Shown: in pieces, positions 15,783 to 23,515 of the stretch
How positions within the stretch are numbered: the first letter of the stretch is position 1
How the letters are laid out: the number at the start of each line of letters is the position of its first letter
Origin: Chloroflexota bacterium
GTDB lineage: Bacteria > Chloroflexota > Anaerolineae > Anaerolineales > Villigracilaceae
Reading direction: 5' to 3'
Length of the DNA stretch: 64,000 bases
Assembly (NCBI GenBank): GCA_013388685.1
Contig: JACAET010000003.1
Span: 1-64,000 of the forward strand
Translations under genes and position numbers: made by a program
Notes under the pieces: model-generated
The model's database searches: none
The model's input: only the letters and a program-made list of their open reading frames with translations
Told to the model about the DNA's origin: nothing

Positions 15783-16772
15783 CTAACTCATCGTCAACGC
15801 CATCACCGCCTTCTGCGCGTGCAGGCGGTTCTCGGCTTCGTCGAACACTACCGAATGCGGACCATCCAGCACGGCGCTTGTGACCTCAATGTCGCGGTCA
15901 GCCGGAAGCGGATGCATGTAAATGGCATCGGGTTTGGCAACTTTCAACTTGGCGTCGTCCATGATCCAGTTCTTGAAGGAATCCTGGAGTTTCTTGCCTT
16001 CGGTTTTGTCGTTGGTGGTCAGCAGTGGACCCCACGACTTGGCGTAGAGGACATCCGCATCCTTGCAGGCTTCGGTCATGCCGTCGGCATCTTCGATGAT
16101 TTCAAAAGCCGTACCTGCGCTCTTCGCTTGTTCCTTTGCCTGTTCGACAATATCGGGCATAAGCTGGAAGCCGGGCGGGTAGGCAAGCGTCACGTCCATG
16201 CCGAAGCGGGGCATCTGCAGAATCAGGGATTGAGGAACAGAGATCGGTTTGAGGTACGAAGCGGCGTACGCCCACGAAACGACGATTTTCTTGCGGCGCA
16301 GGTCGCGTCCCTTTTTCTCCATGATGGTCATCAAATCGGCGAGGCATTGAAAGGGATGGTACACGTCGCACTGCATGTTGAGCACGGGCGCGCGGCTGTG
16401 CTTGGCAACGTCGTTGAGGTATTTGTTGCCGTCGCCGAAGTCGCAGTGACGGATGGCAATGCCGTCGAAGTAGCGTCCAAAGATTTCGCCAATCTCGACC
16501 GGCGTATCGCCGTGGGCGATTTGGGTGGTGTTGCTGTCAATGAACGCGGCATGACCGCCCAACTGCGCCATGCCCGCCTCGAACGACCCGCGCGTACGGG
16601 TGGACGAGAAGAAGAACAGCATCGCCAGCACCTTGTCGCGCAGGTAAGCGTGCGGTTCACCGAGGGCGCGCTTGCGCTTCAAATCCCAGGCTACCTCCAG
16701 AACGGTTTCGACTTCCTCTTTCGTGAAGTCAAGATCGCCGATGAAGTCTCGGCCCCTAAAATTTGTTTGCAT
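15783..16772 (-). CDS. ygeW: Knotted carbamoyltransferase, YgeW-like
   Basis: A 329-residue transcarbamylase. The carbamoyl phosphate loop SSTRTR is at 56-61, HPFQ (for HPTQ/HPCQ) at 139-142 and HPLPADR at 287-293. The stretch WAYAASYLKPISVPQ and the following FGMDVTLAYPPGFQLMPD closely follow E. coli YgeW and include the deep-knot region. The C-terminal FDEAENRLHAQKAVMAL is more like N-acetylornithine carbamoyltransferase. E. coli YgeW is about 395 residues, so this form is shorter. The true amine substrate is unknown. AGGAGACTAAACC precedes the ATG. Lies between a four-helix-bundle gene and arcC. Confidence 0.85.
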   Translation of the reverse strand: MQTNFRGRDFIGDLDFTKEEVETVLEVAWDLKRKRALGEPHAYLRDKVLAMLFFFSSTRTRGSFEAGMAQLGGHAAFIDSNTTQIAHGDTPVEIGEIFGRYFDGIAIRHCDFGDGNKYLNDVAKHSRAPVLNMQCDVYHPFQCLADLMTIMEKKGRDLRRKKIVVSWAYAASYLKPISVPQSLILQMPRFGMDVTLAYPPGFQLMPDIVEQAKEQAKSAGTAFEIIEDADGMTEACKDADVLYAKSWGPLLTTNDKTEGKKLQDSFKNWIMDDAKLKVAKPDAIYMHPLPADRDIEVTSAVLDGPHSVVFDEAENRLHAQKAVMALTMS

Positions 16773-16797
16773 GGTTTAGTCTCCTGTCTTCATAGTC

Positions 16798-17259
16798 TTA
16801 TAGTCCGATTGTTGTTGGGCTAACCGTCGGTGCTTTCTTCATTTTCGGTGCATCATCGCCTTGTTCTTTCGAGATTCTCTTTTCGTTGTTCCGACCGCCT
16901 TGACGCAGATAGGCAATCAAGCCATTGATGAGACGTTTGGCTTCATCGGCTTGATCGTATGCCTGCTTCAATTCGGTATCCGTAATATATTTCCGGTCAA
17001 GAGCCAGGTACACTTCCGATTGGACCTCGCTAGCTGAGCGTCGCGCCATTTTCAGGAAACGGATGAATTCGGGATCTGTCCCAGCATCGCCGCCTTCGGC
17101 AATGTTATGCATGACCGAACCCGCGGCATCCAAAATCTGGTTGCGCAATCTGAAATCCCTGGAGAATTCGTCACGATGGGTCAGTCTATGGATGGTATTC
17201 ACCAGCACACGCGCCTTTTGCCAACAAATCAAATCCTCAAAACGCCGGATTTTCGTCAT
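16798..17259 (-). CDS. Four helix bundle protein (23S rRNA intervening-sequence protein family)
   Basis: A 153-residue protein of the family first seen inside 23S rRNA intervening sequences and later widely in genomes. It shows the usual order: FEDLICWQKARVLVNTIHRL, then RDFRLRNQILDAAGSVMHNIAEG at about 36-58, then EFIRFLKMARRSASEVQSEV. Function is unsettled. The C-terminal 35 residues are an unconserved charged tail. The gene interrupts the transcarbamylase genes and is bracketed by AGTCT-rich repeats, one of which carries its ribosome site (GGAGACTATCAGACTAT then ATG). Confidence 0.9.
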   Translation of the reverse strand: MTKIRRFEDLICWQKARVLVNTIHRLTHRDEFSRDFRLRNQILDAAGSVMHNIAEGGDAGTDPEFIRFLKMARRSASEVQSEVYLALDRKYITDTELKQAYDQADEAKRLINGLIAYLRQGGRNNEKRISKEQGDDAPKMKKAPTVSPTTIGL

Positions 17260-17287
17260 ATAGTCTGATAGTCTCCAAGCTAATAGT

Positions 17288-17444
17288 CTAAGAGAGCGTT
17301 TTGAAACTCAACATTCACTACAGATACACACGGATGGATACTGATTTTTTGAGAAAGCAACCGTGAAAATGCTCTCAAATCTTATTGATCTGTGTTCATC
17401 TGTGTTCATCTGTGGTTTAGAACGAATTTCAAAACACTTTCTAA
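17288..17444. repeat. MITE-like element with terminal inverted repeats
   Basis: The left end CTAAGAGAGCGTTTTGAAAC and the right end (reverse complement TTAGAAAGTGTTTTGAAATTC) are near matches. Inner arms contain ACAGATACACACGGATG and CATCTGTGTTCATCTGTGG. No reading frame is seen. A possibly related copy occupies about 33768-33910. Confidence 0.6.
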
Positions 17445-17503
17445 CAGCCTCCCGTCTAATCGTCTGATGGCCTTATGACTATCAGACTCCAGACTATAGA
17501 CCC
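17445..17503. repeat. AGTCT/AGACT-rich repeat downstream of the transcarbamylase-like gene
   Basis: Contains CGTCTGATGGCCTTATGACT and ATCAGACTCCAGACTATAG, the same family as the repeats around arcC, ygeW and the four-helix-bundle gene. Confidence 0.6.
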
Positions 17504-18460
17504 TTATTCCATCGCGCCCAAGACCAGCGTCAGCAGCGCCATGCGCATCACGACGCCGTTGAACGCCTCCTGCCAGTAGCGTGACCAGCGGGTGATGTCT
17601 ACATCAGTGGGGATCTCATCCATGCGCGGCAGGGAATGAAGCAGGATGGCATCGGGCTTGGCTTTGGTCTCCAGCAGTTCGCGCGTAATCTTATAGTTAG
17701 CGGGGGTCAGCCCCACGTCCTTTCCGGCGCGCTCGTCGCGTGACTTGGTGTAATCGGGTTGCACCACAGGCTCCACCAGGATGACATCCGCACCTGCAAT
17801 CGCCTTTTCCACATGATCTTCCTCTTTGAAGTTTACGCTGTACTGCCTGAGTTCTGCCTTGAATTCCTCGGTGAGGCTCATGTCGGGCGGGGCGACGAAC
17901 GTAATCGGGCAATCGAATTGACTCAGGGCATACCCCAGCGAATGCATCGTCCTCATGCGCATGTCGCCGACCGCCAGCCATTTGAGTCCGTCAATGCGTC
18001 CCTTCTCGCGCAGAACAGTGTAGAGGTCGGTGAGGATTTGGGTCGGGTGTTCGCCCCAGCCGTCACCGCCGTTGATAACCGGCACGCTCGCCCATTTGGC
18101 GGCTTCGTGCGGGGCGCCCTGCTGAAAGTGGCGCATCACGATCACGTCTCCATAGAACTCCAGCATCTTGACCGTATCCTTGATGGATTCCTGATAGAAG
18201 TCCCCGGCACGCGTCATCTTGGCATCCGAAAAGCCCGTCACATGACCGCCGAGGCGATGCATGGCGGCTTCATGCGCCAGACGCGTACGCGTGGACGGCT
18301 GATAGAACGCCGTGACCAGCGTCTTCTCCTTGAGCAAATCCACGTTCTTCCTGGACCTGGCAATTGGCTCCATTTTCTGAGCCACATCGAACACGTGGAA
18401 GAACTCGTTGCGCTCGAACTCCTTGAGCGACAATATGTCACGACCGGCAAAACTACGCAT
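17504..18460 (-). CDS. Aspartate carbamoyltransferase-like protein of the purine locus, substrate probably not aspartate
   Basis: A 318-residue transcarbamylase of PyrB type: STRTR at 56-60, HPTQ at 138-141, LHSLPRMDEIPTDVD at 274-288. Carbamoyl phosphate residues are intact. The amine side differs from E. coli PyrB: in the 80s loop (about 80-90) the Ser/Lys pair is replaced by KMTRAGDFYQ, and the Arg229 position reads Val within VEPVVQ (229-234). No regulatory subunit gene is nearby. GGAGG lies five bases before the ATG at 18460. Context (ygeW, ygeY, arcC) suggests a ureide or purine-derived carbamoyl donor; the exact reaction is unknown. Confidence 0.82.
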   Translation of the reverse strand: MRSFAGRDILSLKEFERNEFFHVFDVAQKMEPIARSRKNVDLLKEKTLVTAFYQPSTRTRLAHEAAMHRLGGHVTGFSDAKMTRAGDFYQESIKDTVKMLEFYGDVIVMRHFQQGAPHEAAKWASVPVINGGDGWGEHPTQILTDLYTVLREKGRIDGLKWLAVGDMRMRTMHSLGYALSQFDCPITFVAPPDMSLTEEFKAELRQYSVNFKEEDHVEKAIAGADVILVEPVVQPDYTKSRDERAGKDVGLTPANYKITRELLETKAKPDAILLHSLPRMDEIPTDVDITRWSRYWQEAFNGVVMRMALLTLVLGAME

Positions 18461-18538
18461 TTCAACCTCCAATTTGATTAGGATTTTAGCAACGGCAAGG
18501 TCTCCAATGCTCCGATTTGTCTCTCTGGCGGTTCGTGT

Positions 18539-19759
18539 CTAACCCACACTTCCATCCTTCAGCATCTTTGGCAGCAGCGCGTAGAACTCCGTCGCCGCCA
18601 CCACCTCATCGAGCGGGACATTTTCGTCCTGCATATGGGCGGTCTTCTCGTCGCCGGGACCAAAGCCAATGGACGGAATGCCCGCCTTGCCCGCCCAATA
18701 GGTGCCGTTGGTGGAAAAATCCCACGTTCCCAGCGGACGCTTCTCGCCCCACAGCACCTCGAGGGTTGCCTGCCCCGCCTGCGTCAACGGATGCGCATCG
18801 TCCAACAGCCAGGCGGGGTAATACTTCGAGACCGGGAAAACAAACCCCGTATAGGACGGCTGATCGTAGAACAATTCCTCGACGTGAATTTCCTCCTGCA
18901 AATAATCGGGGATCAGCCCTTTGATTTGGGCAATCACCTCCTCGCGCGGTTCGTTCGAAGTGATGCGGCGGTCGAGATAGATGGTGAACTGATCGGGGAC
19001 GGCGTTGATCGAAGCCGTGCGCGCCGAGACGTCCGTCACCGCAATGGAAGGATGTCCCTGAACAGGATGCGAACCCATCCCCAGGCGGAAGCGGCGGTCG
19101 AGTTCGCGAATCTGGGTGATGATCGCCATCATCTTATACACGGCGTTGTCGCCGAGGTAGTGCGAAGCGGCATGCGCCGATTTGCCGAACGCCGTAATCT
19201 TCAATTCGATGCGTCCCTTGTGACCGCGGTACACTCGCATTTTGGTCGGCTCGCCGATGACCACAAAATCGGGTTTCACCTTGGGGTCGGCTTCCACAAA
19301 GGCATTCGGGGCGATGCCGTCGCACCATTCCTCCATGTTGCCAAAATAGTAGGCGGTGTACCCCTCCAGCAAACCCAGGTCGCGCGCAATGGCGAGACCG
19401 TAGACCATGCCCGGCGTGGAGCCTTTTTCGTCGCACGCGCCGCGCGCATACAGCCGGCCGTTCTCGATCTTGCCCTTGAACGGGTCCCACTCCCACTCGC
19501 TCGCGTCGCCAATGCCGACCGTGTCAATGTGCGAGTCGAAGACAATGACCTTCCCGCCGTTGCCCATACGACCAACGACGTTGCCCATTTTGTCGAAACG
19601 CGTCTCGTCGAAACCGAGTTTGCTCATCTCTGCGATGATGCGCCCGCCCACCTCCTTTAGCTCTCCATTCATGCTGGGGATGGCGACGATCTCGCGCAAA
19701 AATCGAATGATATGTTCGCGGTTCTCCTCCACTCTTTTCTTGATCTCTTGAACGGACAT
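18539..19759 (-). CDS. ygeY: YgeY-type M20 metallohydrolase (selenium metabolism-linked)
   Basis: A 406-residue di-zinc hydrolase of the M20/ArgE/DapE class. Metal and catalytic motifs are VFDSHIDTVG at about 76-85, ARGACDEKG at about 109-117 and GNMEEWCDG near 140. The internal dimerisation domain follows HKGRIELKI. Such YgeY proteins co-occur with Se-dependent molybdenum hydroxylases, which fits the xdh genes here. The start at 19759 has AAGAGGT upstream; an open frame 23 codons further up lacks one. Likely cleaves an amide or ureide intermediate; the substrate is not established. Confidence 0.9.
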   Translation of the reverse strand: MSVQEIKKRVEENREHIIRFLREIVAIPSMNGELKEVGGRIIAEMSKLGFDETRFDKMGNVVGRMGNGGKVIVFDSHIDTVGIGDASEWEWDPFKGKIENGRLYARGACDEKGSTPGMVYGLAIARDLGLLEGYTAYYFGNMEEWCDGIAPNAFVEADPKVKPDFVVIGEPTKMRVYRGHKGRIELKITAFGKSAHAASHYLGDNAVYKMMAIITQIRELDRRFRLGMGSHPVQGHPSIAVTDVSARTASINAVPDQFTIYLDRRITSNEPREEVIAQIKGLIPDYLQEEIHVEELFYDQPSYTGFVFPVSKYYPAWLLDDAHPLTQAGQATLEVLWGEKRPLGTWDFSTNGTYWAGKAGIPSIGFGPGDEKTAHMQDENVPLDEVVAATEFYALLPKMLKDGSVG

Positions 19760-19790
19760 AATGACCTCTTGTAAGTTTGGATGTGTAAGC

Positions 19791-19837
19791 GTTGACTGGT
19801 TGATAAGTTGAACATGCCAACTTGTCAACCAGTCAAC
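19791..19837. repeat. Long inverted repeat at the 3' end of the GntR gene
   Basis: GTTGACTGGTTGATAAGTTG (19791-19810) and CAACTTGTCAACCAGTCAAC (19818-19837) pair over 20 bases with one mismatch around a 7-base loop. It spans the gntR stop codon. No U-tract follows. A related AGGTTGGAGGTTTGAACGTT sequence lies at about 23466-23485. Confidence 0.8.
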
Positions 19838-20550
19838 GATTTGCCGATGCGCCGTATCACATGGAAGTTAAAGTACCCAGGGATGAAATAACTGACCGTG
19901 TAGTCCACGATCCTGCCGTCTTCGGCGTAGAGTTGAGAGACAAATTGCAACAACACATCGTCGCGCTGAATTTCGAGCGCCTTTGCCACCTCGGCGGTCG
20001 CGTTGGCGGCGCTGATGGCGGCGCGGGAGACAGTCAGCGGGTCACCACGGCCAAGCATAAAGTCCAGCACCGAGCCGTTGAAGTGGGCAGGCAGGTCTTC
20101 CGGCTTGAGCAGGTCCGCAGGCAGGGTATCTACCAGATAAGCAACCGGGCGTCCATCAGCGCACATCACACGGCGAACGCGCGTCAGGCGGCTGTTTTCC
20201 TTCACGCCGAGTCCTTGCGCCGTCTCCCGATCCGCTTCCACCTGTTCGATGTGCAATTCACCCACCGTCACCGAGAGGTTCATGCGGCGCGCCATGGTGT
20301 CCAGGCTTTCCAGCACCTCCAAGCCCGCGTCAATGACCGGCACCTTGCCCACCACATACGTGCCGGAACCCTGACGGCGGCGGATGATTCCCTGCGTTTC
20401 GAAAGTGCGCATCGCTTCGCGCAGGGTGGCGCGCGAAACGCCCAATTGCTTTGCCAGTTCAGGTTCCGAGATCAGGCGTTGACCGGGCGCTGTTTGCGCG
20501 ATCAGGCTTGCCAGGTCTGCCTGTAATCGTTGAAAGGGAAAATTCGCCAT
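19825..20550 (-). CDS. GntR family regulator with UTRA domain (HutC type)
   Basis: A 241-residue one-component regulator. The winged helix is at residues 5-70 (PELAKQLGVSRATLREAMRTFETQGIIRRRQGSGTYV split over the helix-turn-helix and wing). The UTRA ligand domain occupies about 90-235. Its ATG overlaps the adenine deaminase stop by one base (TAATG), with GGAGGAG upstream, so the two are coupled. It probably senses a purine or ureide and controls this locus. Matching TTGTC-N-GACAA palindromes at 7481 and 24949 are candidate operators. Confidence 0.9.
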   Translation of the reverse strand: MANFPFQRLQADLASLIAQTAPGQRLISEPELAKQLGVSRATLREAMRTFETQGIIRRRQGSGTYVVGKVPVIDAGLEVLESLDTMARRMNLSVTVGELHIEQVEADRETAQGLGVKENSRLTRVRRVMCADGRPVAYLVDTLPADLLKPEDLPAHFNGSVLDFMLGRGDPLTVSRAAISAANATAEVAKALEIQRDDVLLQFVSQLYAEDGRIVDYTVSYFIPGYFNFHVIRRIGKSLTG

Positions 20551-22337
20551 TACTCCTCCAGCACCGGAATGAATTTAAATTGCGTCACATCCACAAGCCC
20601 TTTGTCTGAAATTCGCAATTCGGGAATGACCACCAGCGCCAGCAGCGACAACTGCATGTTCGGGTTGTTGAGCGTACAGCCGCACGCCCTGAACCCCTCC
20701 AGGATGCTCTGCGCCTTACGAGCAACCACCTCCGCCCGCTCGGTGGACATCAACCCCGCGATCTTCAACTCGACCTTGCCGATGACTTTGCCATCCTTCA
20801 CCACCACCTGCCCGCCTCCGCTTCGCGCCAGACGGTTGGCTGCTACCGCCATCGAAGCCTCATCCGTCCCGACGACGATCATGTGATGCGAATCGTGCGC
20901 CACAGTGGAGGCGACCGCGCACTTTGCCGTGAAGCCGAACCCACTGACGAGTCCCATGATCACGCCGCCGGTGCCTTTGTGACGTTCGACCAGCGCAATC
21001 TTGGCGATATCGCGTTCCATATCCACTTTGATTTCGCCGTTTTCGGGTTGAATCTCAAAAGTTAAATGCCGCGTCGGCGCCTGATTCTCGATGACGCCAA
21101 TCACATTCGCTTTGACCTTCGATGCCCGACTTTTGACTTGTAACTTAAAGTCCTCTGGCTCCAACTTTCTCTTCAACTTCACCGAGTTCTTCGCCCAGGC
21201 GGGATACGTGAACTTCGGCAGATTTACCTTCCATTTTCCCTGCTCTGCAATGACCTGTCCCTTCGCGATGACCATATCCGCATGAAAGTTATTCAGGTCT
21301 TCCGCCAGCACCACATCTGCCCAGCGCCCGGGCGCAATCATCCCCATCTCTTTTGCAACGCCAAAATGCTCGGCGGTGTTGATGGTCATCATCTGGATGG
21401 CGGTCATCGGGTCGAGTCCCTGTTCGATGGCGTGCCGCAGGACACGGTCCATGTGACCGTCCTGCGAGAGGGTCTGCGCGTGCGAGTCGTCGGTCACGAG
21501 GAGGAAGCGGCGGGAATCCAGACCCAATTGCGTCACCGCCCCCACCTGCGAGGCAACGTCGAACCATGCCGAACCGTAACGCAGCATGGCTTTCATGCCC
21601 TGGCGTACGCGCTCGACCGCGTCTTCGAGCATGGTGCCCTCGTGGTCGTCCTCCGCGCCGCCCGCAACGTAACCGTGAAAGGGAAGTCCGAGATCGGGGG
21701 AGGCGTAATGCCCGCCGACGGTCTTGCCGTGCGCATGCGTGATTGCCATTTCCTCGAGCATCTTTTTGTCGCCCATGAACACGCCGGGGAAGTTCATCAT
21801 CTCGCCCAGCCCAATGATGCCCTTCCACTTCATGGCTTGCGTCACTTCCTTCGGCCCGATGGAGGCGCCGGGAGTCTCCAGCCCGGGCGCGGAGGGAACG
21901 CAGGAGGGCATTTGCACCCACACGTGGATGGGCTGCATCTGCGCCTCATCCACCATCAATTTGACGCCTTTGAGCCCGAACACGTTGGCAATCTCGTGCG
22001 GGTCAACGAACATGCCGGTCGTGCCGCGCACCGCCACCGCGCGCACGAACTCCGTCACCGTAACCATGCCCGATTCGACATGCATGTGACCGTCGAGCAA
22101 ACCGGGGACGAGATAGCGCCCTTTGGCGTCTATGACTTTCGTCTTTTTGCCGATGGTGTGGCGGGCATCTTTGCCGACGTAAGCGATATGCCCGTCTTTG
22201 ATGGCGATGTCGGTGCCGGGCAGGATCTCGCCCGATTGGACGCAGACCCACCGTCCGTTAAGGATGACCGTGTCGGCGGGGACGCGTCCCATGGCGGTCC
22301 CTACGAGGGCGCGGGTCAGTTTTGAGGATGAGGTCAT
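20550..22337 (-). CDS. ade: Adenine deaminase
   Basis: Deaminates adenine to hypoxanthine, which xanthine dehydrogenase can then oxidise. The 595-residue length and order fit bacterial Ade of the amidohydrolase superfamily: metal motif DGHMHVESGM at about 82-91, VDPHEIANV, GLGEMMNFPGV, TDDSHAQTL, and the C-terminal SHHMIVVGTDEASMAVA. AGGAGAATTTC precedes the ATG. The stop overlaps the gntR start. It is downstream of the 8-oxoguanine deaminase and cupin genes. Confidence 0.95.
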   Translation of the reverse strand: MTSSSKLTRALVGTAMGRVPADTVILNGRWVCVQSGEILPGTDIAIKDGHIAYVGKDARHTIGKKTKVIDAKGRYLVPGLLDGHMHVESGMVTVTEFVRAVAVRGTTGMFVDPHEIANVFGLKGVKLMVDEAQMQPIHVWVQMPSCVPSAPGLETPGASIGPKEVTQAMKWKGIIGLGEMMNFPGVFMGDKKMLEEMAITHAHGKTVGGHYASPDLGLPFHGYVAGGAEDDHEGTMLEDAVERVRQGMKAMLRYGSAWFDVASQVGAVTQLGLDSRRFLLVTDDSHAQTLSQDGHMDRVLRHAIEQGLDPMTAIQMMTINTAEHFGVAKEMGMIAPGRWADVVLAEDLNNFHADMVIAKGQVIAEQGKWKVNLPKFTYPAWAKNSVKLKRKLEPEDFKLQVKSRASKVKANVIGVIENQAPTRHLTFEIQPENGEIKVDMERDIAKIALVERHKGTGGVIMGLVSGFGFTAKCAVASTVAHDSHHMIVVGTDEASMAVAANRLARSGGGQVVVKDGKVIGKVELKIAGLMSTERAEVVARKAQSILEGFRACGCTLNNPNMQLSLLALVVIPELRISDKGLVDVTQFKFIPVLEE

Positions 22338-22346
22338 GAAATTCTC

Positions 22347-22616
22347 CTAGGGTATTGCCTGCCTTGCGATATAACGTCCTATCAGATAATCATACTGTCT
22401 TGTGACGTAAGGGTTATAGGTGAGTCCATAACCGGACAAAAAATTCTCGATACTCCGAAAAGTGATATAGGTGTCATCCGACACCCATGCGTTACGGATA
22501 ACGATGATCAGGAACAGAAGGAGGAGGACAGATTTTTCCAGCCGATTTTCGACGCGTGAACGGGAATCGTCCGGAAAGTAGGGATGTATCATCTGCGATG
22601 CGTGAGCAATACCCAT
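22347..22616 (-). pseudogene. Truncated N-terminal fragment of a GT-C-type membrane glycosyltransferase
   Basis: The frame encodes a hydrophobic helix (KSVLLLLFLIIVIRNAW) then VSDDTYITFRSIENFLSGYG. This resembles the first membrane span and the acidic D-D motif loop of large GT-C mannosyl/arabinosyl transferases. It stops about 25 residues later, where such proteins normally continue for 400 or more. No continuation was found in other frames before ade. Probably a decayed remnant; a small expressed peptide cannot be excluded. Confidence 0.4.
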
Positions 22617-22701
22617 TATAACGAAACGAGCACTGGTCCATTTTGAAGGGATAAAGGCGTTCGGTCTCCGCCGGAAAGCCGCGAGAAAACAACAAGGTTC
22701 G

Positions 22702-23025
22702 TCATGCGCCTCCGCTCGCTTGAACGGCAAACCACAGCAGTAAAATCGCAAGGTAAACCGGGATCGCCGTGAGCCATGCAAGCATCTCCCTGCCGCGCGA
22801 CATGAAAAAGCCGGAGGCAAACAACCATAACGGAAGGAAACTGTTGCAAACAGCCGGAAAACTCAAAGCCGGAAATCCGCTCAAGGCAAGGGAAAACGGA
22901 AACGACAAAAGCGCCGCCGCCACCAAATAGCGAAAATCCCGCCGCATCAACCCCGTCGTGGCAATGACGAGGGTCAGCAGGATGGCGGGCCAACCGAGGA
23001 AGAGCGCAAGGACAAAGTTAATCAC
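22702..23025 (-). CDS. Small hypothetical integral membrane protein
   Basis: A 107-residue, very hydrophobic frame with about four membrane spans (FVLALFLGWPAILLTLVIA, FRYLVAAALLSFPFSLALSG, CNSFLPLWLFASGFF, WLTAIPVYLAILLLWF). It starts with GTG and has no clear ribosome site. No family recognised. It lies between the cupin and the truncated GT-C fragment and may be part of the same decayed insertion in the deaminase operon. Confidence 0.45.
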   Translation of the reverse strand: MINFVLALFLGWPAILLTLVIATTGLMRRDFRYLVAAALLSFPFSLALSGFPALSFPAVCNSFLPLWLFASGFFMSRGREMLAWLTAIPVYLAILLLWFAVQASGGA

Positions 23026-23084
23026 GGCAAGTCAAGGTGAAGTGTGTGCGCGCCGAAACGCCGGCGCCCTGCATTTCCTCGCTC

Positions 23085-23429
23085 CTATTTGACAATCCGG
23101 GACGGGAACATGACCGCATCCACCATGCGCAGGATGGATGCGCCCGTGTTCCGAAATTGATGGATTTCGTTTGGAGCGACGTAAATAATCGAACCGTCAC
23201 GAATCGGATACACGGCTCCCTCGGTCACCACCTCACCCCTGCCGACCAGCACAAAAATCTCGTGTTCCGAATCGTGCTGGTGCATGGGTGTGGATTTGAG
23301 CGGTTCCAGTTCCAGCAGGCGCATGGAGAAGTTGGTCGCTCCCTGCGAGGCGGTGATGCCCCAGCGCACGGTCAAACCTTCGACGCCGGTCGGTTCGGGT
23401 TGGATTTCACGATAGTTTCTGATGTGCAT
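23085..23429 (-). CDS. Cupin domain protein
   Basis: A 114-residue single-domain cupin. Motif 1 reads TPMHQHDSEHEIFVLVGRGE (metal His pair and Glu) near residues 49-68. Motif 2 reads VAPNEIHQFRN near 86-96. The ATG at 23429 follows AAAGGAAAG; a longer open frame upstream has no such site and consists partly of repeat sequence. It follows the 8-oxoguanine deaminase gene. A catalytic or sensing role in purine breakdown is possible but not shown. Confidence 0.85.
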   Translation of the reverse strand: MHIRNYREIQPEPTGVEGLTVRWGITASQGATNFSMRLLELEPLKSTPMHQHDSEHEIFVLVGRGEVVTEGAVYPIRDGSIIYVAPNEIHQFRNTGASILRMVDAVMFPSRIVK

Positions 23430-23463
23430 GTCGCTTTCCTTTCGGTTGATAAAATCATGTGTG

Positions 23464-23515
23464 CAGGTTGGAGGTTTGAACGTTCCAACGCGATAACCTG
23501 TCAACCTTCCAACAA
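23464..23515. repeat. AACCTGTCAACCTTCC-type repeat
   Basis: GGTTGGAGGTTTGAACGTTC faces AACCTGTCAACCTTCCAAC, overlapping the last codons of the 8-oxoguanine deaminase gene. Related to the inverted repeat at 19791-19837. Confidence 0.5.

Noticed and set aside
14832..16823. Plus-strand open frame of 663 codons over arcC and ygeW
   Set aside because: It is antisense to two clearly recognisable enzymes, and its His/Arg-rich protein resembles nothing known.
17504..18460. Naming the transcarbamylase pyrB
   Set aside because: Aspartate-binding residues are missing and no pyrimidine genes are near, so the symbol would mislead.
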